From Deltaproteobacteria bacterium UBA6601 (GTDB taxonomy: Bacteria; Myxococcota_A; UBA796; UBA9615), in contig DJIF01000059.1 of NCBI GenBank assembly GCA_002433485.1, positions 1 to 39,483 on the forward strand: a DNA stretch of 39,483 nucleotides, in the 5' to 3' direction. Below, piece after piece: positions 16,611 through 24,901 of the stretch. The position numbers and the translations under genes are program-made. Under the pieces are notes generated by a model, which saw only the letters and a program-made list of their open reading frames with translations, did no database searches and had not been told where the DNA came from. Each line of letters begins with the position of its first letter. Position 1 is the stretch's first letter.

Positions 16611-16687
16611 GGCAGGGTGGCTCAGCTGGTTAGAGCGAGCGACTCATAATCGCTAGGTCGGGGGTTCGAGTCCCCCCCCTGCTACCA
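16611..16687 (+). tRNA. tRNA with CAU anticodon, probably Ile2 (or elongator Met)
   Basis: A 77-base cloverleaf with CCA encoded: acceptor GGCAGGG/CCCTGCT, D-stem GCTC/GAGC, anticodon stem AGCGA/TCGCT around CTCATAA (anticodon CAT), variable loop AGGTC, T-stem GGGGG/CCCCC around TTCGAGT, discriminator A. It is not the initiator, which has three G-C pairs in the anticodon stem. The anticodon arm (GCGACTCATAATCGCT) and following GGTC match E. coli tRNA-Ile2 closely, whose C34 is changed to lysidine by TilS to read AUA. Elongator Met remains possible. The first acceptor pair is a G-U wobble. Confidence 0.93.
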
Positions 16688-16709
16688 ACTCTCCCGATCG
16701 ACCCAGCCC

Positions 16710-17948
16710 CTACGGTGAAGCCTTAAGAGCTCCCAGTTCCCGCTCCACACTGGCCAGATTGTCAGCCACTCGCCGTGCATAACGGGAAGCCGGAAATTCA
16801 GCGAGGAGGCCAGCCAGCAGCTGCTGGACTTGCTCGAGCGCGAGCCGCCTGGCATCAGCATCAACCTGCTTGCGCGCGGCCACAAAGAGCCGCCCTGCTC
16901 GGAGACGCTCCTCCTTGACCAGCGCATCGGCAGCCTGAACCGCCTCCACCCGGGCAGTCTCCGCAAGCACCGTTGCTTCAAGCTCGGCAAAGCTCTCCAA
17001 GGCGGCTCGATAGTCCGCCGCAGCGACCCTGCTACGGGCTTCTTCGAGGCGCGCTTGCAGCACCGCCAGCTCGTTCGCTTGAGGCACACTTACTGGCAAT
17101 TCCGGACCAAAACCACCGCCATCCAGCTGGGAGTACCAACCCTGCAGTTCGCGGAGCCGCGCAGCATCCCAGCTTCCCTCTGGCAGCTGTTGGACAGCTT
17201 CAAGCAGGACCGCCACCTGTTCATAGGGGCCCGCCCCCGACAAGATGTTCTCTGCCTCAGCAAGCTGGGCCGCCGCCTGCTCGCTGGCCTGATACCTCAT
17301 CTGATCTCGTAGCTGTTCCGCAGCGATCAGAACCTCGGCCTCTTCGCCACGCAGAAACAGCTCTTTGAGGAGGCCCTCAGCTTCCTGCCAGCGACCCTCA
17401 GCAAACAGGCCACGCGCATCTTCAAGGGCGACGGCATCAGCGCCATAGAGCAGCAGGCGTGCCTCTCGCAAGCCTTCGCGGGCCTCCAGGACCAGCCCTT
17501 CAGCCCCATCAGAAGCTGCCACAACCGCAGCATAGTGTTCCTCGGCGAGGCTGCCATCATCCAACTCCAGGGCCCAGCTGGCGAGCAACAAACGCAGCGA
17601 AAGAGAATCGAGGCCGCGCGACTGCAGGCCATGGAGGGCGCGTTGCAGTTGCCGCACTCCCTCCTGAAGCTGGCCCTCCTCATAGAACTCAAAAGCAACA
17701 TCAAGGTCTGAACTGGCGGCTACCGGCGCGGTTCCCTGTTGCGGGGGGCGCAGCCGCGGGGGGCAAGGTTCCGGCTCAGGGCAGCCCTGGTTGGACGGGG
17801 CTTGCTGGCCAGGCAGCTCTGATGAGTTCACCACTGGACTCAAAGGTGCGCGGACCGAGGGACAACCAACTGCAACGGTTAAGAGCAACAGGCAACAGCA
17901 ACAGCACCAAATCCGCTCACAGGCCTGAATCATCGGACGACAAGACAT
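16710..17948 (-). CDS. Helical-repeat lipoprotein downstream of a PBP
   Basis: A 412-residue lipoprotein. The leader contains five Cys in a row (WCCCCCLLLL), then a likely lipobox VAVGCP, then a Pro-rich linker (residues 30-75). The rest is almost wholly alpha-helical with TPR-like units (VAFEFYEEGQLQEGVRQLQRAL, ARGLFAEGRWQEAEGLLKEL, AAADYRAALESFAELEA) and ends in long helices. The gene overlaps the 3' end of the class A PBP by 32 bases, so it is made together with it. By analogy, E. coli LpoA is an outer-membrane lipoprotein with TPR-like helices that activates PBP1A. A similar activator role is plausible but inferred only from context. GAGGTAG supports ATG 17948; ATG 17933 is an alternative. 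Confidence 0.82.
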   Translation of the reverse strand: MSCRPMIQACERIWCCCCCLLLLTVAVGCPSVRAPLSPVVNSSELPGQQAPSNQGCPEPEPCPPRLRPPQQGTAPVAASSDLDVAFEFYEEGQLQEGVRQLQRALHGLQSRGLDSLSLRLLLASWALELDDGSLAEEHYAAVVAASDGAEGLVLEAREGLREARLLLYGADAVALEDARGLFAEGRWQEAEGLLKELFLRGEEAEVLIAAEQLRDQMRYQASEQAAAQLAEAENILSGAGPYEQVAVLLEAVQQLPEGSWDAARLRELQGWYSQLDGGGFGPELPVSVPQANELAVLQARLEEARSRVAAADYRAALESFAELEATVLAETARVEAVQAADALVKEERLRAGRLFVAARKQVDADARRLALEQVQQLLAGLLAEFPASRYARRVADNLASVERELGALKASP

Positions 17949-20900
17949 CTGCAGCTACCTCGCTCAAGAAAGGGGCGAAGCGCCGCTGGACCGCCCCCTG
18001 CATGATCACTGGACCGCTCCCCTGTCGATCACCGTCCAGAGGAAGCCCGGTGGCGGAGTCTACGCTAACTCCAACAAAGGAGTCGGGCCAGTCAAGGGGC
18101 AGAGTATTGGAATTCCCAAAGGCCAGATCGGCCAGATCCACCCGGTCACCAATGCGCTCCGCCTCCACCACCGCTTGAGCCGCCTCAATCCAGACCGGCA
18201 GGCTGCCCGAAGCTCCTGCAACCCGAATAGCGCCCCGCTTCATTTCGCGGTTGTCGTCATAGCCTACATAAGTGGCAACCACCTGCCCGGGTTCCCAAGC
18301 CAAGCGGTCTTCCCCTGCCGCAATCCCCGGGACGACTCCAAGAAAGGCTGAATTACGATAGGCATTGGTAGTGCCGGTCTTGCCGAATAGCGGCACCCTC
18401 GCATCCAGAGCCCGCAGTTCAGCAGCCCGGCCTGCATCGCTGGACCGAGCTCGGACCTTGCCTTGAGCCCGCCGCCCGGTGCCGTGCTGGACCACAGCCC
18501 GCAGCATAGCGGCCATCTCCAGGCTCAATTCCTGCTCCTGAACCCCAGTGGCCTGCGGCCGGGCCCGATAGATCAGCTCTCCGGTTGCGCTGCGAAGCTC
18601 AGCGATCATTGAATTTGCGCGCACTGCGGGCGCAGCGGCGGCTGGCTCCAACAAGGGGGCGATAGCATCCTGGGCGGCAACAGACTCTGCTGCTCCTGAG
18701 CCTGTGCCCATGCCCTCCAGATCCGGGACTACCTGCCATCGAGAGCCGCTGTGCATCACCTCATAGAGCCGAGCAGCTTCCATCAAAGTCAGCTCTGAGC
18801 TTCCCAGGGGTAGGGACATCACCTCACGGATTTCAGACTCCACCCCACTGGCCTCGGCCAACAGCCTTAGGTAGCGCAGGCTGACCAGGGTGCGAAAGTC
18901 GCGACAAAGCAACAAATTCTCCGCGGCGTACAGATCTTTGACCGGCCCCAGCTCGGCAAGCGCCTGATCAAGGGCGAGCCTAAGCTCCTTCACCAAAGCT
19001 ACGGAGAGCTGTCCTTGGAGCATCACCTGTCCTGCACTCAGCAGCTGTTCGGCGCGCTGCCGGCGGGAGACGTCAAAGCCTGCCTGCGCCAACTGCTCCT
19101 CCCCTTCAGCGAGGAACAGCCGATCAGCCTCGTCAAGGCCCGGCCGTGGTTCGAACGCAGCGGTCGCCTCTCGGCGGTCACTGCTGGCGCTGTTCTCGTC
19201 AGGCCTGGCCTCTACCGGCCCCAGGGTTGCCACCAGGGTCTGGCCCCGCCCCGCTAGCAATTCCTCGAACTGATCACCCTGAAGGACCATGGAGGAACGA
19301 GCCGCTGGCTCACCGTAGCTGAGCTGTGCTGCACCCTGGGCATCGCGCATCAGATAGAAGCCATCAACCGGCAGCCCGGGGCCACTCTCCCCCTGCTCAA
19401 TGGCAGCCAGCAAGGCGGCGCGCTGCTCATCGAAGCGCTCGGCCAGCTCCTCCTGAGCGAGAAAATTTCGTTGCAGCAAGGCTCGTCGCAGCTGCTTCTC
19501 CTTGTCCTCAACATCCTCGTCGTCTTCCAGGCGAGCCAGTTCAGCCTCAACGCCCAGCCCATAAAACAAGCCTTGCAGCGCCTCGCTCTGCTCTTCAGCT
19601 GCAGCGAACTCAAGATCTACCAGGGCCTCGGCACGAGCCTGCTCAAACAGTCCTTCAACCAGCTTCGCGGAGCTGGCCACTACCCCCGCCTGCTGAACGC
19701 GACGCACAAAATCGCGGCGGCTCTCACTAGCGCCGCGGGCCAGGCCCACCCGCTCAACCAACTGACGCAGTTGCTCAGGATTCAGTCGATCGGTGAGCCG
19801 CGACAGCAACCATATGGAGGCAAGATTCTCGGACTTGGCCGAAGCCCAGGCCATGGAGACAAAGTCCGGGGCACCCTTGTGATCAGGCCTTGGATAGTAA
19901 AACCAGCCCTGATATGGGAACACAGCTCTACGATTATCGAGCGGGTCAGTGGTCGCCCAACGAAGCTGCAAGGCAGCGGCAAAGAGCAGCGGTTTCCAGG
20001 TCGAGCCGAGCTGCCGGCGGGCCATCATTGCCCGGTTGAAGTCCATGTTCCGCACCCCGCCCACAAGCGCCCTGGGCACTCCCCTGTCCAGCACCAAAAC
20101 CGCTCCCTGCAGGGCCGGCTGCCACTCCCAGTCCAGGACCAGCTGCTTGCCATCGACCTCGCGGACCGAGACCACGACCCTCTGACCGATAAATTCCTCA
20201 AGCTGTCCTAATAACTGGTTGAGGTCTTTCTTCCGAGCATCAACCCAGAGATTGCGGCGCTCGGCGCGCCGCCGCATCCGCGCCAACCGCAGGTTCCCCT
20301 CTCGGTCCACCGTGCCACGCACTCCCCCAAGATCAAGCTCGGCGGTACCGGCGGCCCGATCAATAGATCGCAGGACTGCAGTATGAAAGCTGCGCGCAAC
20401 CAGGCGCTCGGGGTCGGCGGGACGCAGTTCACCACTACCAAGGAACAGCGCAGCCAATTCTGGAGCCTCCAGCCAGGTGCCGGCGCGGGTCAGGTGATGA
20501 CGAAGTCCGTAATTGGCGCCCCTCTGAGCAACGGGATCCAAAGTCGAAGTTACCTGCAGGCCGGAAGTCGCAAAATTACCGATGCCGTGGGCAGCCAGCA
20601 GTTCCTGGAAGAAAGGAGAATCCAACTCCCGCTCAATTTCATCTAGGACCACCGAACGCTGGAATCGGAAGTGCCCCCTTTGAAAGGGAATCTCAGCGGC
20701 TAGCGCAGCGCTGTGGGCCGCACTGTCGATGGCCCCATCGGCCAACATCCGACCAAGGACGTAGCGGGCTCGAGCGTGGGCCGCGGCAATGGCTCGAGAG
20801 CGACGTTCCGCACCGGCGACCCAGGGGTTATAACGATTCGGTGACTTGACCACTCCGGCGAGAAAGGCGCACTCCAACAAGCCCAGCTCAGCCACCTCGC

Positions 20901-21483
20901 GATCAAAGAAGAACCGCGCTGCAATACTGAGGCCACGGCCATTGCCATTGACATAAAACTGATTGCTATAAAACTCGAGGATGTCCTGTTTGCTGTAGAA
21001 CGCTTCCAGCCGCAAGGCATTGCCCAACTCCCGCAGTTTTTCCTTAAAGGTCCGACCGCGGCGTTTGAACAGATTCTTGGCGGTCTGTTGGGTCAAGGTA
21101 GAGCCACCGGCCACCACCCTGCCGGCCCGGATGTTGCTGACCATGGCCCGAGCGATACCGCTTGGCGAGAAGCCACCATGCTCCCAGAAGTCCTGATCCT
21201 CAGCCGCAACCAGAGCGTCCACAAAGTGCTTAGGAAGCTCCTCAAAAGCCAGGTACTGGCGATGTTCATCAGCGAAGAAAACGCCGAGCTGAGTCTCACC
21301 ATCCCGATAGTAGACTGGCGACTCCTGGCTGATGAGCTGCATGATGTAGGCACGCTCAAGATGAGAGCCCGGCTCGGCAATAACGTAGTGCCGATACAGA
21401 CCGACCAGAATCAACGCAGCAACAAGCGCCAGCACTGCTGCCGCAAAGCAGGCCAGGCGGAAGAGGCGACTCAACAATCCCAC
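17917..21483 (-). CDS. Class A penicillin-binding protein (PBP1a-like), extra long
   Basis: A 1188-residue bifunctional peptidoglycan synthase. It has a membrane anchor (about 8-30) and a GT51 glycosyltransferase domain (about 60-240) with catalytic E95 in AAEDQDFW, GGSTLTQQTAKNLF (127-139) and EFYSNQFYVNGNGRG. A linker/OB-like region follows, then the transpeptidase domain with S494-TWK (SxxK), SEN at 551-553 and KTG at 1035-1037. The gap between SxN and KTG is about 480 residues. It contains a charged, largely helical insert at about 600-870 that standard PBP1 proteins lack; family sequence resumes at SLPLGSSELTLMEAARLYEVM. All catalytic residues are present, so it should be active. The start is GTG with GGAG upstream. 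It follows the glycosyltransferase gene by 13 bases and overlaps the lipoprotein gene after it. Confidence 0.95.
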   Translation of the reverse strand: MGLLSRLFRLACFAAAVLALVAALILVGLYRHYVIAEPGSHLERAYIMQLISQESPVYYRDGETQLGVFFADEHRQYLAFEELPKHFVDALVAAEDQDFWEHGGFSPSGIARAMVSNIRAGRVVAGGSTLTQQTAKNLFKRRGRTFKEKLRELGNALRLEAFYSKQDILEFYSNQFYVNGNGRGLSIAARFFFDREVAELGLLECAFLAGVVKSPNRYNPWVAGAERRSRAIAAAHARARYVLGRMLADGAIDSAAHSAALAAEIPFQRGHFRFQRSVVLDEIERELDSPFFQELLAAHGIGNFATSGLQVTSTLDPVAQRGANYGLRHHLTRAGTWLEAPELAALFLGSGELRPADPERLVARSFHTAVLRSIDRAAGTAELDLGGVRGTVDREGNLRLARMRRRAERRNLWVDARKKDLNQLLGQLEEFIGQRVVVSVREVDGKQLVLDWEWQPALQGAVLVLDRGVPRALVGGVRNMDFNRAMMARRQLGSTWKPLLFAAALQLRWATTDPLDNRRAVFPYQGWFYYPRPDHKGAPDFVSMAWASAKSENLASIWLLSRLTDRLNPEQLRQLVERVGLARGASESRRDFVRRVQQAGVVASSAKLVEGLFEQARAEALVDLEFAAAEEQSEALQGLFYGLGVEAELARLEDDEDVEDKEKQLRRALLQRNFLAQEELAERFDEQRAALLAAIEQGESGPGLPVDGFYLMRDAQGAAQLSYGEPAARSSMVLQGDQFEELLAGRGQTLVATLGPVEARPDENSASSDRREATAAFEPRPGLDEADRLFLAEGEEQLAQAGFDVSRRQRAEQLLSAGQVMLQGQLSVALVKELRLALDQALAELGPVKDLYAAENLLLCRDFRTLVSLRYLRLLAEASGVESEIREVMSLPLGSSELTLMEAARLYEVMHSGSRWQVVPDLEGMGTGSGAAESVAAQDAIAPLLEPAAAAPAVRANSMIAELRSATGELIYRARPQATGVQEQELSLEMAAMLRAVVQHGTGRRAQGKVRARSSDAGRAAELRALDARVPLFGKTGTTNAYRNSAFLGVVPGIAAGEDRLAWEPGQVVATYVGYDDNREMKRGAIRVAGASGSLPVWIEAAQAVVEAERIGDRVDLADLAFGNSNTLPLDWPDSFVGVSVDSATGLPLDGDRQGSGPVIMQGAVQRRFAPFLSEVAADVLSSDDSGL

Positions 21484-21496
21484 GAAGAAAGCTCCA

Positions 21497-22654
21497 TCAC
21501 GCGCAGTTCCTGCGGCGCTCTAGTTCACCGCTCAGCAGTTGCTCCCAGGAGCGCGTCGCGCGTTCCTGGGAGAAGTGTTCTGCCTGAGCCCGAGCGGCAG
21601 CCCGCCTGCTATCTAGCCCGACTGGCTCGAGCATCCCCTCAATCCGCGCTGCCAACAGCTGTGGTTCGCAGTCTTCATCAACAACCTCCAGCGCAGCACC
21701 GGCGCCCAACACACTGACCGCCCCATTGGCCGCGGTCGAGATGACGGGAACGCCACTGGCCAGAGCTTCGAGCGTGACGTTGGCGAAGGGGTCATGGCGG
21801 GTCAGAATAAGCAATAGGTCGGCGGCGGCATAGAGCAACTCCGGTTGCGCAACCGCGCCCAGAAACAACACCTGATCGCCAACTGCCAGAGAACGGGCCC
21901 GGCGGCGAAACGCAGCCTGTCGGCGATCTCCACCAGCGACCAGCAGAACAAAACGCTGCCCTTGGGACTCAATTCGGGCCAGCGCCGCCAGCACCCGATC
22001 CAAGCCCTTGCGCCAGTAGTCACTCCCGACGAAAAGCAGCACTCGGTCGCCAGGACGCACCCCCCAGGCTGCCCGCTGCGAAGCACCCCATTGCTGACGT
22101 AATTCCGGCCTGAAGCGACCAAGGTCAACACCATTGGCCAGCACCTCGACCTTATTGGCGCCGGGCCCGTAGCAGTCGACTAGTTCCTGGCGCGCCCGAG
22201 GCGAGGGAACTACGATCCGGCAGGGCCCGGCAATAGCCCGCCGCTCATGCCAGAGCAAAAAAGCCTGCCTTGGTGAAAACCGCAGCAGTAAGCGACGGAG
22301 CGGACTGCTCGCCGCGCTCAGCAGACCAAGCCAACGACGATGACAACCACCACCGCTACGGTAGACATCCCCCGGGCCGCTTCGACCAAAGTGAACCACC
22401 AGGTCATAGCGTGACGCGCGAACCAGCAACCGAGCTGCAAGATAGAAGCTCAGGTTACGGAGCACGGCGCTGCCCCTCCACACGGGCAGAGGCCGCAACT
22501 GCAGGTTTGGCAGAAGCTTCAGGTCCCGATCCCAGCTGGCACAGAACAAATCGATGCGGTGGCCCCGCGCGGCGAGGCCCCGGGCCAACTCAACCAAGAC
22601 CCGCTCGGTGCCCCCCTCGCGACCGAAGTGCTTATGCACAAAGGCGAGCCTCAT
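21497..22654 (-). CDS. GT4 glycosyltransferase, WaaG-like (LPS core)
   Basis: A 385-residue GT-B enzyme of family 4. The N-terminal domain opens MRLAFVHKHFGREGGTERVLVELARGL, and the nucleotide-sugar half contains LLFVGSDYWRKGLDRVLAAL and the DPFANVTLEALASGVPVIST segment (a D-x7-E version of the usual E-x7-E). The opening and the GRSGPGDVYRSGGGCHRRWL stretch resemble WaaG/RfaG, which adds the first glucose to heptose in the LPS core. Its ATG overlaps the upstream stop (ATGA at 22651-22654), so it is coupled to the GT2 gene. Its exact sugar and acceptor cannot be told from sequence. It probably acts on the inner face of the cytoplasmic membrane. Confidence 0.9.
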   Translation of the reverse strand: MRLAFVHKHFGREGGTERVLVELARGLAARGHRIDLFCASWDRDLKLLPNLQLRPLPVWRGSAVLRNLSFYLAARLLVRASRYDLVVHFGRSGPGDVYRSGGGCHRRWLGLLSAASSPLRRLLLRFSPRQAFLLWHERRAIAGPCRIVVPSPRARQELVDCYGPGANKVEVLANGVDLGRFRPELRQQWGASQRAAWGVRPGDRVLLFVGSDYWRKGLDRVLAALARIESQGQRFVLLVAGGDRRQAAFRRRARSLAVGDQVLFLGAVAQPELLYAAADLLLILTRHDPFANVTLEALASGVPVISTAANGAVSVLGAGAALEVVDEDCEPQLLAARIEGMLEPVGLDSRRAAARAQAEHFSQERATRSWEQLLSGELERRRNCA

Positions 22655-23409
22655 TGACCGGTCCTGAGCTGTAGCGCGCGGCGATATTTTTGATAGACCC
22701 CGCCGGCCCCTACCAAGGCCACCGTCAGGCCGCGGCGTCCGTCTCTCAACGCAGCATTGAGAAGAAGCTTGCGGAGCAGGTGGCCCAGCGCTCGGAGCGG
22801 AGCCGAGAGTGGACCAATGAGCCGGCTGGAACGAGCCAGGGAATGGGCTCGACGCTCAGCGTGCAGCCTGGTGCTGCGGCGGAGTTCCGCGCTGGTCCTG
22901 CTGGGATCGTGAATCAGGTGACCTGCCAGGACCCCCACTGGACCCGAGGTCTGCAGACGATCATGTGGTTCCTCCCCAGACCAGCTGACCCGCCTCCGGT
23001 CAAACAGCCGTATGCGCCAGTCTGGATACCAACCCGATGCCCGCAAGGGACGACCATCCAGGTAATTCCTCCGCCTCACGCGCCAGGCCGCCAGGCCCGA
23101 TGAACCGGCATGGTCTAGAGCTTCCTGCAGCGACCGGGCAAGCTCTCGGTCAACCCGCTCGTCCGCGTCCAGAGCGAACACCAGATCGTTGCGCGCCAAC
23201 AGCGTGGCCCGCTGTTTTTGCGAGACAAACCCATCGAAGGGATGCTCAAGGACCCGAGCCCCGGCCTGCTGTGCACGCTCGCAAGTGCGATCTACAGATC
23301 CACCATCCAAGACCAGGACTTCATCCACATAAGGACGCACCGACCGCACCGCGTCGCCAATGCGATGCTCCTCGTCCAGAGCGATCAAGACTGCAGAACA
23401 ACGCGACAT
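22651..23409 (-). CDS. GT2 glycosyltransferase, WaaE/KdtX-like
   Basis: A 252-residue GT-A family 2 enzyme: start SAVLIALDEEHRIGDAVRSV, then VLDGGSVDRT (the usual DSGSxDxT), FVSQKQRATLLARNDLVFALDADERV with the metal-binding DAD, then RRRNYLDGRPLRASGWYPDWRIRLF and GEEPHDRL. This string of motifs is typical of WaaE/KdtX-like LPS core glucosyltransferases, which transfer to heptose. ATG 23409 begins at the first motif; the in-frame codon at 23499 would add a basic, unrelated leader. It is the first gene of the - strand operon with WaaG-like GT4, the PBP and the lipoprotein, and reads away from the tRNA-Cys gene. Confidence 0.9.
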   Translation of the reverse strand: MSRCSAVLIALDEEHRIGDAVRSVRPYVDEVLVLDGGSVDRTCERAQQAGARVLEHPFDGFVSQKQRATLLARNDLVFALDADERVDRELARSLQEALDHAGSSGLAAWRVRRRNYLDGRPLRASGWYPDWRIRLFDRRRVSWSGEEPHDRLQTSGPVGVLAGHLIHDPSRTSAELRRSTRLHAERRAHSLARSSRLIGPLSAPLRALGHLLRKLLLNAALRDGRRGLTVALVGAGGVYQKYRRALQLRTGQ

Positions 23410-23538
23410 CCCGGCAGACTTAGCACAGGGGGCGCGACGGGACGAGGCCGTCCTGCGCCAGCGCGAGCCATCGGCCAGTTCACTCCAAGCAAGCTGCATT
23501 TGTCGATCTCATCGCCCTTATGTACACTCCGCGACTCT

Positions 23539-23613
23539 GGCGACGTGGCCAAGTGGTAAGGCAACGGATTGCAAATCCGTCATTCACCGGTTCAAATCCG
23601 GTCGTCGCCTCCA
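23539..23613 (+). tRNA. tRNA-Cys (GCA)
   Basis: A 75-base cloverleaf with encoded CCA: acceptor GGCGACG/CGTCGCC (7 perfect pairs), anticodon stem ACGGA/TCCGT around TTGCAAA (anticodon GCA), T-arm CCGG-TTCAAAT-CCGG. The discriminator base is U73, a known identity element of tRNA-Cys. Confidence 0.96.
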
Positions 23614-23626
23614 ATCATCACCCCTC

Positions 23627-23648
23627 AAACCCCCGACCTCGGGGGTTT
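23627..23648 (+). terminator. Hairpin terminator after tRNA-Cys
   Basis: AAACCCCCG, 4-base loop ACCT, CGGGGGTTT: a perfect 9-base stem 13 bases after the tRNA. The stem itself ends in TTT but no longer T-run follows. It separates the tRNA from the TonB operon. Confidence 0.7.
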
Positions 23649-23681
23649 GCTCCTTGGGGCCGCAGCTGCACCCCCCAGCTA

Positions 23682-23703
23682 CTTGTTTGAAACAGGCAAC
23701 AAG
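23682..23703. promoter_or_regulatory. Possible operator palindromes upstream of the TonB operon
   Basis: An 11-base palindrome TGTTTGAAACA at 23684-23694 overlaps a wider inverted repeat CTTGTT/AACAAG (23682-23703). It lies about 80-100 bases before the exbB start, a sensible place for a regulator. It does not look like a Fur box; no regulator can be named. Confidence 0.3.
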
Positions 23704-23715
23704 CCGCCCGCCCGC

Positions 23716-23743
23716 TTGCAGATTGCATCTAAGCCCTTAGACT
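23716..23743 (+). promoter_or_regulatory. Weak candidate promoter of the TonB operon
   Basis: TTGCAG, 16-base spacer, TAGACT, about 40 bases before the exbB ATG. The -10 matches 4 of 6 consensus bases and the spacing is acceptable, but it is not a strong match. Confidence 0.3.
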
Positions 23744-23783
23744 TTGATGCGCCCCCCGATCCCTTTCTTTTGAGAGAAGCCAA

Positions 23784-24431
23784 ATGAGCGAAAGCAGCCC
23801 GCTGGTCGAACGACTGTTACAGAGCGATGTGCTTCAAGCGGAGTGGGTCCTGTACTTCCTACTGCTGCTGCTGGGCGCAGAGATCGTAGTCGTGCTCTGG
23901 AAGGTCATCTACTTCATCCGCAACAACCGTCAGGCTGAGGCGACCCGAAGCGCAATCACAGCGCTTGTCGGCGGCAGCGACATTGACAGCTTCGTCGAGC
24001 AGATCGCCGAGATGCCTGGCATAGAAGCTGCTGTCATGCGCCATGCACTTCACTACCGGGCCAACGGCGCGGATGTGGTCGAACAGCAACTGGATGTGGC
24101 CAGCAGCAGCGCCCAGCAGCGCATGGAGTTGGGACTTACCTTTCTGGGCACGGTCGGTTCCAACGCCCCTTTCATCGGTCTGTTCGGCACCGTCCTGGGC
24201 ATCATCAAAGCCTTTCGCGACCTTTCTTTGGAGACGGAGTCGGCCTCTGCAGCTGTGATGGCCGGCATCTCCGAGGCACTGGTGGCTACGGCAGTGGGAC
24301 TACTGGTCGCCATCCCGGCAGTGGTCGCCTACAACTACCTGCGCCGGCAGGTCAAACAGTGCCTTACCCGCAGCGGCGCCCTCAGTCAGCAACTGCTGTT
24401 TCGACTGCGGGTGGCTGGTAGCGAGGACTGA
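23784..24431 (+). CDS. exbB: ExbB/TolQ/MotA-family proton channel protein
   Basis: A 215-residue inner-membrane protein with three membrane helices: about 20-42 (EWVLYFLLLLLGAEIVVVLW), about 115-140 with LTFLGTVGSNAPFIGLFGTVLGIIKAF, and about 160-185 (ISEALVATAVGLLVAIPAVVAYN). The GLFGTVxGI and ALxATAxGLLVAIPA motifs define the family that builds the proton-conducting stator with ExbD/TolR. GAGAGAAG precedes the ATG. It is followed 5 bases later by exbD and then tonB, so the ExbB name is favoured over TolQ or AglR by context. Confidence 0.93.
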   Translation: MSESSPLVERLLQSDVLQAEWVLYFLLLLLGAEIVVVLWKVIYFIRNNRQAEATRSAITALVGGSDIDSFVEQIAEMPGIEAAVMRHALHYRANGADVVEQQLDVASSSAQQRMELGLTFLGTVGSNAPFIGLFGTVLGIIKAFRDLSLETESASAAVMAGISEALVATAVGLLVAIPAVVAYNYLRRQVKQCLTRSGALSQQLLFRLRVAGSED

Positions 24432-24436
24432 GCGGC

Positions 24437-24898
24437 ATGGCTGGGGCCGCAGGCGGTGAAGAGGAGATTCTCGCCGACATTAACATCACGCCAATGGTGG
24501 ACATCATCTTGGTGCTGTTGATCATCTTCATGGTCACTGCCTCAACCATTATGGATGACTCGATCCTCATCGAGCTGCCGGAGGCTGCAACCGGCGAGGA
24601 GACCGAAGCCAGCCTGCTGGGTCTCACCATTGATGCCGATGGGCTTTGGTACCTGAACGGTGAAGAGACCGACGAAGCAGGGCTGCGGAGCTTCATCCAG
24701 CAACAGGCGGCTCAGGAACTCGACATGCAGGCGATCATCGCCGCCGATCGGGACATCAGCCATGGCACCGTGATCCAACTCATCGACGTAATCAAGCAGG
24801 AAGGGGTCACCAGCTTCGCCATTAACATTGACCCGCCCTCTTTGAAGAGCGCAGCACCAGCCAGCCCCGAAGCTCCTCCCCAGGACGAGAAGAACTGA
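24437..24898 (+). CDS. exbD: ExbD/TolR-family protein
   Basis: A 153-residue single-pass protein. Its N-terminus contains EEEILADINITPMVDIILVLLIIFMVTAS, with the conserved Asp in PMVDIILVLLIIFM that carries protons in ExbD/TolR. The periplasmic domain (about 45-140) has the usual pattern ending in VIQLIDVIKQEGVTSFAINID, followed by a Pro/Ala tail. It sits between exbB (5-base gap) and tonB (3-base gap) and is part of the same energising complex. Confidence 0.93.
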   Translation: MAGAAGGEEEILADINITPMVDIILVLLIIFMVTASTIMDDSILIELPEAATGEETEASLLGLTIDADGLWYLNGEETDEAGLRSFIQQQAAQELDMQAIIAADRDISHGTVIQLIDVIKQEGVTSFAINIDPPSLKSAAPASPEAPPQDEKN

Positions 24899-24901
24899 CC
24901 G

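Noticed and set aside
19471..20211. 246-codon + strand frame inside the PBP gene
   Set aside because: Opposite to conserved transpeptidase motifs, no start signal, no family features.
23784..24898. ExbB/ExbD pair as the AglRQS gliding motor
   Set aside because: The family match would allow it, but a genuine tonB gene and a TonB receptor follow directly, so the TonB energiser role is more likely. A dual role with the Glt-like operon is not excluded.
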